Positions 49,322-56,447 of a stretch of 64,000 nt of DNA are shown here, piece after piece. Numbering within the stretch: the stretch's first letter is position 1; each line of letters starts with the position of its first letter. The stretch is from Pleomorphomonas sp. T1.2MG-36. Its GTDB lineage: Bacteria; Pseudomonadota; Alphaproteobacteria; Rhizobiales; Pleomorphomonadaceae. Location of the stretch: NCBI RefSeq assembly GCF_950100655.1, contig NZ_CATNLY010000012.1, forward strand, positions 620,001-684,000, given 5' to 3'. The position numbers were made by a program, and so were the translations under genes. The notes under the pieces are model-generated. The model was not told where the DNA came from. It searched no databases and saw only the letters and a list, made by a program, of their open reading frames with translations.

Positions 49322-49710
49322 GCTGCGGCCTCCGCGCTGAACAGGCCGCCGAAGGCGGCGAGCTGACGGACTGTGTCGTCCACCGTGTCGTCGGTCTCGA
49401 AGGCGAGAATGCCGAGCTTGGTCAGCCTGTTGATGGCGCATTCGCCGAGACGCGACACCACCACGGCCTTGCAGTCGGCGATCAGAGCCACCGAGGCATC
49501 CATCACCACCTCGGCCTGATCGCCGCAGCCCGAGCCGCAGGCGGGGCGGTTGTTGCGGGATTCGAGATAGCGAGAGCCGGCGGGGCCGACTTCCCAGATC
49601 TCGAAGCGGGTGGCATGGCCGAAATGCTCGCTCACCCTGGCGCCCGTCGCGGTGCCGATGGCGACGCGCACCGCGCCGGAGGAAGGAGCGGGATCGGAGA
49701 GTGCCGTCAT
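49318..49710 (-). CDS. NifX-like cofactor-binding protein
   Basis: A 130-residue protein of the dinitrogenase iron-molybdenum cofactor family (NifX/NifY/VnfX fold). The core reads VRVAIGTATGARVSEHFGHATRFEIWEV, with the His of the HFGHA motif, then CGSGCGDQ, then IADCKAVVVSRLGECAINRLTKLGI. Related proteins hold and shuttle cofactor precursors between NifB and the catalytic component. It overlaps both the K gene and the NifB-like gene by four bases. It looks like the detached C-terminal domain of NifB. Confidence 0.85.
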   Translation of the reverse strand: MTALSDPAPSSGAVRVAIGTATGARVSEHFGHATRFEIWEVGPAGSRYLESRNNRPACGSGCGDQAEVVMDASVALIADCKAVVVSRLGECAINRLTKLGILAFETDDTVDDTVRQLAAFGGLFSAEAAA

Positions 49711-51110
49711 AGCGCGGCGACCTCCGGGTTTTCCTCGGTCGACTGGCGGACCACCGTCGTATAGGTGCGCTCGATCAGTTGCAGCGCGCCGCGATAGCCG
49801 ATGTAGGAGCGCGACAGCACCACCTCGTCGGTCACCGGATAGCTGATCTCGACCAGCGGCGCGCCGATCTCGCCTGCCAGTCCCGCCTCCCAGGTCGAGC
49901 CGAAGACGATCGGCAGTTCGCCGATCCTTGGATGAGCCCGAAGGACGGCATGGGCCTTGTGTCCGTCGGATTCGAACAGCGGATCGGCATCGATGCTCGG
50001 CGCCAGATCGCGGAAAGCGTCACGGATCGCCTCGCGCTCGGTCTCCGGCGGGTTCTCGGTGATGACGATGACGCCGGGGTTGAGGCCGAGGTCGCCGACC
50101 AGGAACTTGGCGACGGCCAGCGCATAGGCGCTGTCGGCGACGATGTTCACTTCCGACGGCAGCCGGTACTGGCTGGTGCAGTTGGCATAGAAGGCCGCGA
50201 AGTCGCGCAGGTAGTGGTAGTAGGTCTTCTCCTCGCGGGCGATGAAGGCGTCCACCTTGCGCCTGTCGATGCCGGCATGGTCGCCCACCTTGCGCAGGAA
50301 GGCCGCCGTCTCGCGCGCACCGACCGGCAGGGCCGGAATGTGCAGAGTGCTCTGGCCGTAGGCGGCCTTGAGATCGCGGGCCACCGAAACGCCGAGCCAA
50401 GGGCTGAGCACGAGGTTGAACGCGGCGGCAGGAATGGCGCGCCACTCGGAAAGGCCGGCCGAGGCTGGGCCGAACAGAATGTTCACCTCCAGGCCGATGC
50501 CTTCGAGAATGCGCCTGAGTTCGGTAAGATCGCCGCGCCAGAACGGGTTCTGATAGGGCAGCAGCGCCCAGACGTTGACGAGGCCGGCCCGCTTCGGCTG
50601 TTCCGGTTGCTTTGCCACATACTGTTCGATGATCGCCTTCACCACCGTCTCGTGGCCGGTGAAGTTAGTGCCGCGATAGCCGAGCGTTTCGGCGAACACG
50701 ATGGGCACGCCGCGCCGCTGGTAGCCCTTCACCAGGTTCTCGACGTCGTCGCCGACGAGGCCGGGAATGCAGCCGGACTGCACGACGTAAAGCTCGGCCT
50801 CCATCACCTTCAGCGTCGAGGAGATCAGTTCGTCGAGCCGGTCGGCGCCGCCGAAGATCACCTCCTTGTTGCCAATGTTGCTGGACGGCACGTGGAACTC
50901 GCCCCCCTGATAGCCGGAGATGCCGGACAGCGCGTGGAACTGCTTGGAGGCGCAGCCAGGGCCGCAATGGGTGATGGGGATCGCCCCTTCGATGGCGATC
51001 ACCGAGGTGAGCGCGCCGAGGGCGCAGGCATAACGCACCTGCTCGATCGGCCCCGGCGGGGCCGCGAAGGAGTCGGAGGTGTCCTGGGAAACATAGCTGA
51101 CGATGTTCAT
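49707..51110 (-). CDS. marK: Nitrogenase-like component 1 beta subunit (MarK candidate)
   Basis: A 467-residue NifK homologue, shorter than the 520 residues common in NifK. Cys29, Cys53 (HCGPGCASKQ) and Cys114 (VQSGCIPGLVGDDV) have the spacing of the three P-cluster ligands of NifK. An additional Cys49 lies close by. No extended N-terminal NifK domain is present. It starts 13 bases after the D gene and overlaps the NifX-like gene. With D it should form the heterotetramer carrying a P-cluster. Confidence 0.85.
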   Translation of the reverse strand: MNIVSYVSQDTSDSFAAPPGPIEQVRYACALGALTSVIAIEGAIPITHCGPGCASKQFHALSGISGYQGGEFHVPSSNIGNKEVIFGGADRLDELISSTLKVMEAELYVVQSGCIPGLVGDDVENLVKGYQRRGVPIVFAETLGYRGTNFTGHETVVKAIIEQYVAKQPEQPKRAGLVNVWALLPYQNPFWRGDLTELRRILEGIGLEVNILFGPASAGLSEWRAIPAAAFNLVLSPWLGVSVARDLKAAYGQSTLHIPALPVGARETAAFLRKVGDHAGIDRRKVDAFIAREEKTYYHYLRDFAAFYANCTSQYRLPSEVNIVADSAYALAVAKFLVGDLGLNPGVIVITENPPETEREAIRDAFRDLAPSIDADPLFESDGHKAHAVLRAHPRIGELPIVFGSTWEAGLAGEIGAPLVEISYPVTDEVVLSRSYIGYRGALQLIERTYTTVVRQSTEENPEVAAL

Positions 51111-51123
51111 CGGTCTCTCCGGC

Positions 51124-52638
51124 TCACTCGGCGGCCTCAGTGGTGTCGAGGGCGTAGGGATTGGTCTCCTCCAGCCACCATTTCTGGTAGGGGAAGGACG
51201 AATGGGCGGCGACGTCCTCGTAGAAGCGCCGGCGCGGCAACACGCGCAGGATGGCGCGGCCGATGGTCAAAAGACCCTCGTAGCCGAGACCGTCGTTGGA
51301 ATAGAAGATCGGCAGCACCGGAATGCCCAGCCGGCCGGCCAACGTGGCGGTGGTGCCGGAATGACGGCAGATGACGAAGTCCGGATTCGAACGCTTCAGC
51401 GCCGCATGCGTCTGGAAATGCTGGTCCGGGCTGACGGTGAAGTTCTCGATGTCGCCGGTGGTCTCGATGAGATGGCCGAGCGAATCCTGCTCGGGATCGC
51501 GGCTGTCGGTCGAGGGATCGTGGTGGAAGGAATAGGCGTCGTCGACGGTGACGCCCAGCTCGCGCAGATCGGCGATCAGGCCATGAGCGAAGGCGGCGCC
51601 GGCGGCAACGAAGCCCTTCTTGCCCTTGAGGAGGCGCCGGAGGCGCTCCAGTTCCGGCGCGATACGAGCCCGTTCGGAGGCGATCACCGCCTCGACCAGA
51701 TGCGTCCGCCCGGTGACGCGGGCGATGTCGCGCAGCCAGTTGTCGGTGGCCTCCTGCCCATAGGGCAGCGGCGCGCGGATTTCCGGCACGCCGTATTCCT
51801 GCTCGAGGCCGGTGGCGAGGTAGCTCAGCACGAAGCACATGGTCACCGTCGCCGCCGCCGTGGATAGGTCGGCGAGGCGTTCGAGCGAGTTGCCACCCAT
51901 GATCAGGTTGACCTTTAGGCCCAGTGGCTCGACCAGCGGCGTGAACACGTCCGGGCCGCCGAGGTGGATGACATTGAGAAGATCGGGGTTCTTCTCATGC
52001 GTCCGGTCCGGCACCAGGCGGCGCAGGATGCCATGCTCGATGACGTCCCAGCCGGACGACCAGTGCCGCGACTTGAAGCCCTCGCAATGCAGGGCAACCA
52101 CGGGAATGCCGAGCTCGTCTTCGAGCTGGCGGACCGTGCCGTCGACGTCGTCGCCAATGATGCCGGTGGCGCAGGAGGTGGCGACGAAGATGACGCGCGG
52201 CTTGTGCCGCTCATAGGCGTCGCGGATCGTCTCGGCGAGGCGCTCGACGCCGCCGAACACCATGTCCTGCTCGCCGAGATTGGTGCAGATCGACTTGGGG
52301 TCCTCGGGCTTCCAGCCGCGCCGGGCGGCGAGATCGCGGGAATAGCGCGAGGTGAACGACTGGCTGGAGGCGCAGCCGATCGGCGAATGCTGGATGACCA
52401 CCGTGTCCTTGATGATGGTGGCATTGGTGACCGCGATCTGCTCGGCGCACATCGAGGCCTGCGAATATGGGCTGTTCAACTCGCAGAGGCGCTTGCCGCC
52501 GGGGCCGCAATCGCGACCGCAGCCGAAGGTGAAGGCCGAATCCTTGGCGAGCTGGGAAGCGGGGCCATCCCACTGAGTGATGGTGCCAAGACGCTGATCG
52601 CGCGTCTCGGCCTGAGGTGTACGAAGATTGATCGGCAT
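51124..52638 (-). CDS. marD: Nitrogenase-like component 1 alpha subunit (MarD candidate)
   Basis: A 504-residue NifD homologue, first gene of the operon. Cys64, Cys89 (HSPIGCA) and Cys156 (TSCATGIIGDDV) reproduce the spacing of the NifD P-cluster cysteines 62/88/154. Cys268 (TVTMCFVLSYL...EYGVPE) aligns with the cofactor ligand Cys275. The cofactor ligand His442 aligns with Leu451 (LGYEG), and the catalytic Gln191 and His195 align with Trp193 and Trp197 after CEGF. The enzyme thus probably carries an 8Fe cofactor without Mo/homocitrate. With the sulfur context this points to methylthio-alkane reductase rather than nitrogen fixation. The specific function is inferred. Confidence 0.85.
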   Translation of the reverse strand: MPINLRTPQAETRDQRLGTITQWDGPASQLAKDSAFTFGCGRDCGPGGKRLCELNSPYSQASMCAEQIAVTNATIIKDTVVIQHSPIGCASSQSFTSRYSRDLAARRGWKPEDPKSICTNLGEQDMVFGGVERLAETIRDAYERHKPRVIFVATSCATGIIGDDVDGTVRQLEDELGIPVVALHCEGFKSRHWSSGWDVIEHGILRRLVPDRTHEKNPDLLNVIHLGGPDVFTPLVEPLGLKVNLIMGGNSLERLADLSTAAATVTMCFVLSYLATGLEQEYGVPEIRAPLPYGQEATDNWLRDIARVTGRTHLVEAVIASERARIAPELERLRRLLKGKKGFVAAGAAFAHGLIADLRELGVTVDDAYSFHHDPSTDSRDPEQDSLGHLIETTGDIENFTVSPDQHFQTHAALKRSNPDFVICRHSGTTATLAGRLGIPVLPIFYSNDGLGYEGLLTIGRAILRVLPRRRFYEDVAAHSSFPYQKWWLEETNPYALDTTEAAE

Positions 52639-52679
52639 GTGGCGCTATCCCCTGTCGGCAGGCCGCTTGGAACGGAACC

Positions 52680-52714
52680 GGTCGCGAAGGGATGCTCGAA
52701 AGCCTCTCGCGACC
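52680..52714 (-). promoter_or_regulatory. Leader hairpin of the Mar-like operon
   Basis: GGTCGCGA and TCGCGACC form a perfect 8-bp stem with a 19-base loop, 41 bases before the D start codon. There is no U-tract, so it may affect mRNA stability or translation rather than termination. Confidence 0.4.
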
Positions 52715-52743
52715 TCTGACTTCAGGAGATCACGGAGAAATAT

Positions 52744-52765
52744 TAGACGATAGATTTAGTATTTT
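52744..52765 (-). promoter_or_regulatory. Sulfur-block operator, copy 4 (Mar promoter)
   Basis: On the reverse strand the site reads AAAATACT, seven bases, then TCGTCTA. Twenty bases (AATACTAAATCTATCGTCTA) differ by one from the oxygenase copy at 39271-39290. It lies 105 bases before the D start codon, in the gene's orientation. Confidence 0.75.
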
Positions 52766-52831
52766 AATTGACGGGAAGAGAGAGCAGTTTTTGCCCTGAA
52801 TCCGCGCGAGCCCGAGAACGAGCTTCCAAGA

Positions 52832-52853
52832 TAAGCTAATAATATTATATACT
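52832..52853 (-). promoter_or_regulatory. Partial sulfur-block operator, upstream Mar promoter
   Basis: On the reverse strand the site reads AGTATATA, seven bases, then TAGCTTA. It keeps the right half with one change and part of the left half. It lies about 67 bases further upstream than the perfect copy, so the pair could bind cooperatively. Confidence 0.4.
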
Positions 52854-52992
52854 TAAGATATTTCACTTAGCCCGTCTTCCGGTTCACCAGCCGCTGTCAA
52901 TTGTTCGCTCGCAACGGGCACGGGAAGCGCGATCACAGCGGCGGACGGCCAACTGAACAAGTCCAACAATATCAATGTCGATTGGATGGTCT

Positions 52993-53065
52993 GGAGGCCA
53001 CGGAGGGAATCGAACCCCCGTACACGGATTTGCAATCCGCTGCGTCACCACTCCGCCACGTGGCC
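52993..53065 (-). tRNA. tRNA-Cys (anticodon GCA)
   Basis: The reverse strand folds as a cloverleaf: acceptor arms GGCCACG and CGTGGCC, anticodon loop TTGCAAA with GCA, T-loop TTCGATT. The CCA end is encoded (52993-52995). It lies directly upstream of the Mar-like operon on the same strand. Confidence 0.97.
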
Positions 53066-53301
53066 TCACGGAGAAGGGTCATAAGCGAGCGCGGCTGCGT
53101 AGACAAGGGGGCAGCGAGGGAAAATCCATCGCAGCATTATCGTCGGCCATTTTGCTTAGGTCCGGCCGGTGCTCGCCATGCCGATCGGCATGATCTAAGA
53201 CCACCGGGAGGGGGTACACACCGTCTGCCCGATGTTGGTCGGCGATCACGCGGGTTCGGCAAGGCCGCCGTGACGAACGGCGATAGGCGTCACCCCGACC
53301 G

Positions 53302-53591
53302 TTGCGCATGATCCCGTTCGATACGAACGGCCATGAACCACCTTGCTTACTCGACCAGAGGCGGATCGACTGGCATCGGCAGGTTCTGTTGGAATGCGCG
53401 CGACCATCGCCGACGGGGCGTCCGTGCGGGCGTTCCATGCCTGGACGCCGCTCGACACTTTCCAGTGGGTGGAGGGATACACCGAGCGTTACGGCCTGAT
53501 CCACACGGACTTCCGCAGTCATAAGCGGACGATCAAGGCCTCTGGCCTGTGGTTCGGCCGTATGGCCGCCACCAATCGGCTCGACTGGTAG
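53302..53591 (+). pseudogene. Frameshifted remnant of a GH1 beta-glucosidase (C-terminal part)
   Basis: One frame reads DQRRIDWHRQVLLECAR (53353-53403), matching the GH1 helix before the last strands. Another frame then continues ATIADGASVRAFHAWTPLDTFQWVEGYT and YGLIHTDFRSHKRTIKASGLWF to a stop at 53591, the hallmark C-terminus of GH1 enzymes. An indel near 53404 separates the two. Upstream, the catalytic TENG motif is degraded to DTNG, and the first 350 or so residues are missing. The same fold is intact in the gene at 56448, but the sequences differ too much for a recent duplication. Confidence 0.75.
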
Positions 53592-53634
53592 CGACCTATT
53601 TGTATGAGGAGTTGGTGCGCGTGACGGCCATCGC

Positions 53635-53871
53635 TCAGACGGCGACCGCCAGCTCGGCAGGGAAACGGCTCGAACCGAAGGGCCGCTCCACACTGTCCCG
53701 ACCGGCGAGAAGCCGGGCGGCCGCCCGCTGGGCCTCGGCGACAGAACCGTAGAGCTCGCCATCGAGATCCCAGACATCATACTTGACGGCAACGAAACGC
53801 ACCTGATCGCCCGCGGGGGCAGCAACGGCAACGGCCTTTCCGGCCACTTCAATCACAATTGGCTTGGACAT
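53635..53871 (-). CDS. Small conserved-looking hypothetical protein
   Basis: A 78-residue protein starting MSKPIVIEVAGKAVAVAAPAGDQVRFVAVKYDVWDLDGELYGS. A GGAGAG ribosome-binding site precedes the ATG at 53871. It appears to be a small beta-rich domain followed by a helix (VAEAQRAAARLLAG). I do not recognise its family. The longer start at 53913 would precede the ribosome-binding site and is rejected. Confidence 0.6.
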   Translation of the reverse strand: MSKPIVIEVAGKAVAVAAPAGDQVRFVAVKYDVWDLDGELYGSVAEAQRAAARLLAGRDSVERPFGSSRFPAELAVAV

Positions 53872-54320
53872 AATATTGCTCTCCTGGCCTTTCGCCGGTG
53901 GCGAGACCATCATCCTGTCGACTACGTTTTTTGTAAGAAGTGTCAGATGCTCAGCAAAGACACGTTCGCCATTGGCGTTTCGAGCGAAGATGATTGGGGC
54001 GGATCATTGAACGGCATACATTCGTGCGCGTCATCCGCGAGAGCGAAATGTGTGTCATTTATGACCTCCTTTCCCAAATTCGAGAGAGCGTTACTCTCTG
54101 GGGCACACCGATAGTGATCAACAACGACCGAAATATGACGCCGAACGACTCGGCTGGGTGTCCTGTTCCGGCAGTACCGCGATCCCATCGCGCCTGTCCT
54201 GCATTCAACCTGCCATAAGTGGAGTCCCCACTCCAGAAACGAAATATCAAAGTCGGGCACATTCGCGTGAATGGATTCCGCCAGGTGACCGAAGTCGGTC
54301 GAGATATGGCTGATGCCGAT
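53872..54320. other. Non-coding stretch without recognised features
   Basis: About 450 bases with lower GC than the surroundings in part. Short reading frames on both strands lack ribosome-binding sites and look random (Cys/Arg/Pro scatter). With the GH1 remnant beside it this looks like decayed sequence. I see no RNA gene here. Confidence 0.5.
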
Positions 54321-54575
54321 CTAGACGGAGCCGACGTTGCGCCTTTTCCAGCGATTGTAGCGACGCAGGACCCAGACTTCGGCACGGCGTCTGAACCGCC
54401 GGGCAAGCGGCGAATCCACCGAAAGGATGGCCAGGCCGACCGGAATCATCCAGAAGCCGACAACCGGCAGGAAGCCAACGAGCCCCATGGCAACGAAGGC
54501 AAAGCCCATGGCGACACGAAGGGGCCGATTTCTCGGCAATCGCACCGTCCGCCCCCAGAACTTCACCCTCGACAT
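54321..54575 (-). CDS. Small PGPGW-like transmembrane protein
   Basis: An 84-residue protein from the ATG at 54575 (MSRVKFWGRTVRLPRNRPLR). A hydrophobic hairpin AMGFAFVAMGLVGFLPVVGFWMIPVGLAILSVD, split by the polar turn LPVVGFW, precedes an Arg-rich cytoplasmic tail. This matches the small two-helix transmembrane family known as PGPGW. A longer frame starts at 54767, but its additional residues look non-conserved. Function unknown. Confidence 0.6.
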   Translation of the reverse strand: MSRVKFWGRTVRLPRNRPLRVAMGFAFVAMGLVGFLPVVGFWMIPVGLAILSVDSPLARRFRRRAEVWVLRRYNRWKRRNVGSV

Positions 54576-54832
54576 GCGCAGCCTTTCGAAATGCTCGCGT
54601 TTCCGGCGAAGACCGGTTCGGGACAGATAGGAAAGCACCCCCGGCTTTTCAAAGCCTATCGCGGGGCTTGCGGGAAAACACTGCCCGGCGAAGGAAAAGC
54701 CGTTCCCCACCATACCGTTAGCTACAAAATTTCCACCTCTTCCGGCCTTTTCACGCCACGATCGCATTTTCCTTGCCGAGGGGGCTTTGCAAACCGGAAC
54801 AGCTTTGTTATACGCACCGCCACCGAAGCTGT

Positions 54833-54908
54833 TCCGCGATAGCTCAGTTGGTAGAGCAGGTGACTGTTAATCACCGGGTCGTAGGTTCGAGTCCTACTCG
54901 CGGAGCCA
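54833..54908 (+). tRNA. tRNA-Asn (anticodon GTT)
   Basis: A 76-base cloverleaf: acceptor arms TCCGCGA and TCGCGGA, D-loop AGCTCAGTTGGTAGAGC, anticodon loop CTGTTAA with GTT, T-loop TTCGAGT, and an encoded CCA end. Confidence 0.98.
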
Positions 54909-54989
54909 TCGGTTTCCCAAGGAAATCAAAAGACTGGCACTGATGCATCCATTCGTGGATTGATGCGTCCGGTCGTGTGACGCGCCCGT

Positions 54990-56150
54990 TTACGACGGAA
55001 GCGAGAAGAAGCTGTCGATGGCAAGCGCGGCCGCGCCGCGCGCCCAGGCGTCATCGTTCCAGAACTCGACGAACACCTCGGTATCGCGCTGGAAGTTCTT
55101 CTCTTTCAGCGTCGCCACCATGGGTTCGAGCAAAGCCGGCCCGAACAGCACGCCCTCGCCGCCGATCACCATGGTTTCCGGATCGAACAGGCTGGCGAAA
55201 GTGGCAGCAGCAGCGCCAAGACGGCGGCCGGCGGTACCAAGGATCTCGCAAGCCACCGGGTCGCCCTCCCCCGCCAGCGCGGCAAGGGAAACGGGGTCGA
55301 TGGCATGGCTGGACGGCCGCACCATGCGATAGGCGTTGAGAATGGCCGGGAGGGACGTCACGGCCTCAAGGCAGCCCAGCCGGCCGCACTCGCAACGGGG
55401 ACCATCCTCGACCACGCTGAGATGGCCGATCTCGCCAGCGCCGCCGTAGCGGCCGCGCAGAAGTTGGCCGTCGACAATCATTGCAGCGCCGATGCCTCGG
55501 CCAAAGGAAAACACTGCCAGCGACGACGCCTGCCGCCCGGCTCCGAACAGATGTTCGGCGAGCGCAAAGGCGTTGACGTCATTGTCGACCCAGGCAGGCG
55601 CGCCGGCCAGACCGGAGATCAGCGCGGCGATCGGCACATCTTTCCAGCCGAATCGATCGCACCGCAGACATACGCCGCTCTCGGCATCGTGCTGGCCGGG
55701 CATGGCGAGGCCGATCCCGATGAGCCGCTTCCGATCCTCGCCCGAACGCTCCATGAGACATGTGAGCGCGTCGGCTGTCGCCCGCGCGACCGCGTCGGGC
55801 GACCGCGCGTCGACGTCCGCCGTCAGCGTGTCGATGACGTTGGTGCCGAGGTCGGTCAGCGTCGCCCTCAGGTGACGCTCCATCAGCTTGACGCCGAGAG
55901 CGACGTGACCGGCGTAATTCAGATCGAGCCGGGTCATCCGGCGCCGGCCGCCGTCGGCCACGGCGTCGCGTTCGGTAATGATCTGCTGGTCCAGGAGCTC
56001 GGACGAAACATAGGAAATGGCTGCCGGGCTGAGTCCGGTCGCCGCCGCAATGTCCGATCGCGCCGTTGGTCCATGCCGACGCAGGTGATTGAGCAGCAGC
56101 AGCCGGTTGAGCGTGCGCGACGTACTCTGATTTCCCTTCAGCGAGGGCAT
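54990..56150 (-). CDS. ROK-family transcriptional repressor (NagC/XylR type)
   Basis: A 386-residue protein with an N-terminal winged helix (LLLLNHLRRHGPTARSDIAAATGLSPAAISYVSSEL) and a ROK sugar-binding domain. The latter contains DNDVNAFALAEHLFG, FSFGRGIGAAMIVDG, GGAGEIGHL and the zinc motif CECGRLGCLE. It is divergent from the beta-glucosidase gene, and an inverted repeat lies just upstream of its start. It probably represses the glucoside operon and itself, released by a sugar from that pathway. Confidence 0.92.
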   Translation of the reverse strand: MPSLKGNQSTSRTLNRLLLLNHLRRHGPTARSDIAAATGLSPAAISYVSSELLDQQIITERDAVADGGRRRMTRLDLNYAGHVALGVKLMERHLRATLTDLGTNVIDTLTADVDARSPDAVARATADALTCLMERSGEDRKRLIGIGLAMPGQHDAESGVCLRCDRFGWKDVPIAALISGLAGAPAWVDNDVNAFALAEHLFGAGRQASSLAVFSFGRGIGAAMIVDGQLLRGRYGGAGEIGHLSVVEDGPRCECGRLGCLEAVTSLPAILNAYRMVRPSSHAIDPVSLAALAGEGDPVACEILGTAGRRLGAAAATFASLFDPETMVIGGEGVLFGPALLEPMVATLKEKNFQRDTEVFVEFWNDDAWARGAAALAIDSFFSLPS

Positions 56151-56183
56151 GAGAACATTTCCATTTCCGGAGCCAGCGACCCG

Positions 56184-56206
56184 TTCGTTTCACTTATAGA
56201 AACGAA
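56184..56206. promoter_or_regulatory. Perfect inverted repeat, ROK operator
   Basis: TTCGTTTC-ACTTATA-GAAACGAA is a perfect 8-bp inverted repeat centred 45 bases upstream of the ROK start codon. Size and spacing suit a NagC/XylR-type dimer. A second copy near the glucosidase promoter was not found. Confidence 0.7.
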
Positions 56207-56381
56207 AGCGGTTGGACTTCAACATATCGGACAACTGCGGATGGACTTCTCCCGAGCGTCATCGACTGGGACGCCTGCCGACGACGAGCTAGCGAAAGCG
56301 GCGGAAATCGGCCGGGACTTCCCCACTTCCAAGGCCTCATTCCACCCATGCGCATAAATTTTGGAGGGCAAACTATCTCGC

Positions 56382-56409
56382 TTGACTCGTCGTACATTTC
56401 ATTTAATTA
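56382..56409 (+). promoter_or_regulatory. Candidate sigma-70 promoter of the glucosidase operon
   Basis: TTGACT (56382-56387) and TAATTA (56404-56409) are spaced 16 bases, about 40 bases before the ATG. The surrounding DNA is AT-rich compared with its neighbours. Confidence 0.45.
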
Positions 56410-56447
56410 ATTGAAGCAACATCAGGTCATCAACGGCGGTCGTCAGC

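Larger units (their letters stand above)
52639..52992. other. Promoter region of the Mar-like operon
   Basis: 354 bases with no gene. The leader half is GC-rich with one hairpin. The part from 52740 to 52870 is strongly AT-rich and contains one perfect and one partial copy of the shared operator. No convincing sigma-54 -24/-12 element was seen. Confidence 0.6.

Noticed and set aside
49779..51374. A 531-residue forward reading frame
   Set aside because: It is antisense to the K and D genes of the Mar-like operon, with shadow-type composition.
47478..52638. A conventional nitrogen-fixation (nif) cluster
   Set aside because: No nifEN, nifV, nifUS or NifA/sigma-54 promoter elements are visible, the D subunit lacks the cofactor histidine and the catalytic Gln/His, and all neighbours are sulfur genes.
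47478..52638. Protochlorophyllide/chlorophyllide reductase or F430-type (Cfb) reductase
   Set aside because: The D subunit keeps the cofactor cysteine and the operon has its own NifB and NifX, which those enzymes do not need; no pigment or F430 genes are present.
28094..53070. Integrative element with attachment repeats around the sulfur block
   Set aside because: No integrase, transposase or repeated tRNA-Cys end was found at the left border by eye.
53943..54260. Short reading frames in the gap between the two small proteins
   Set aside because: They lack ribosome-binding sites, have random-looking composition and overlap each other on both strands.
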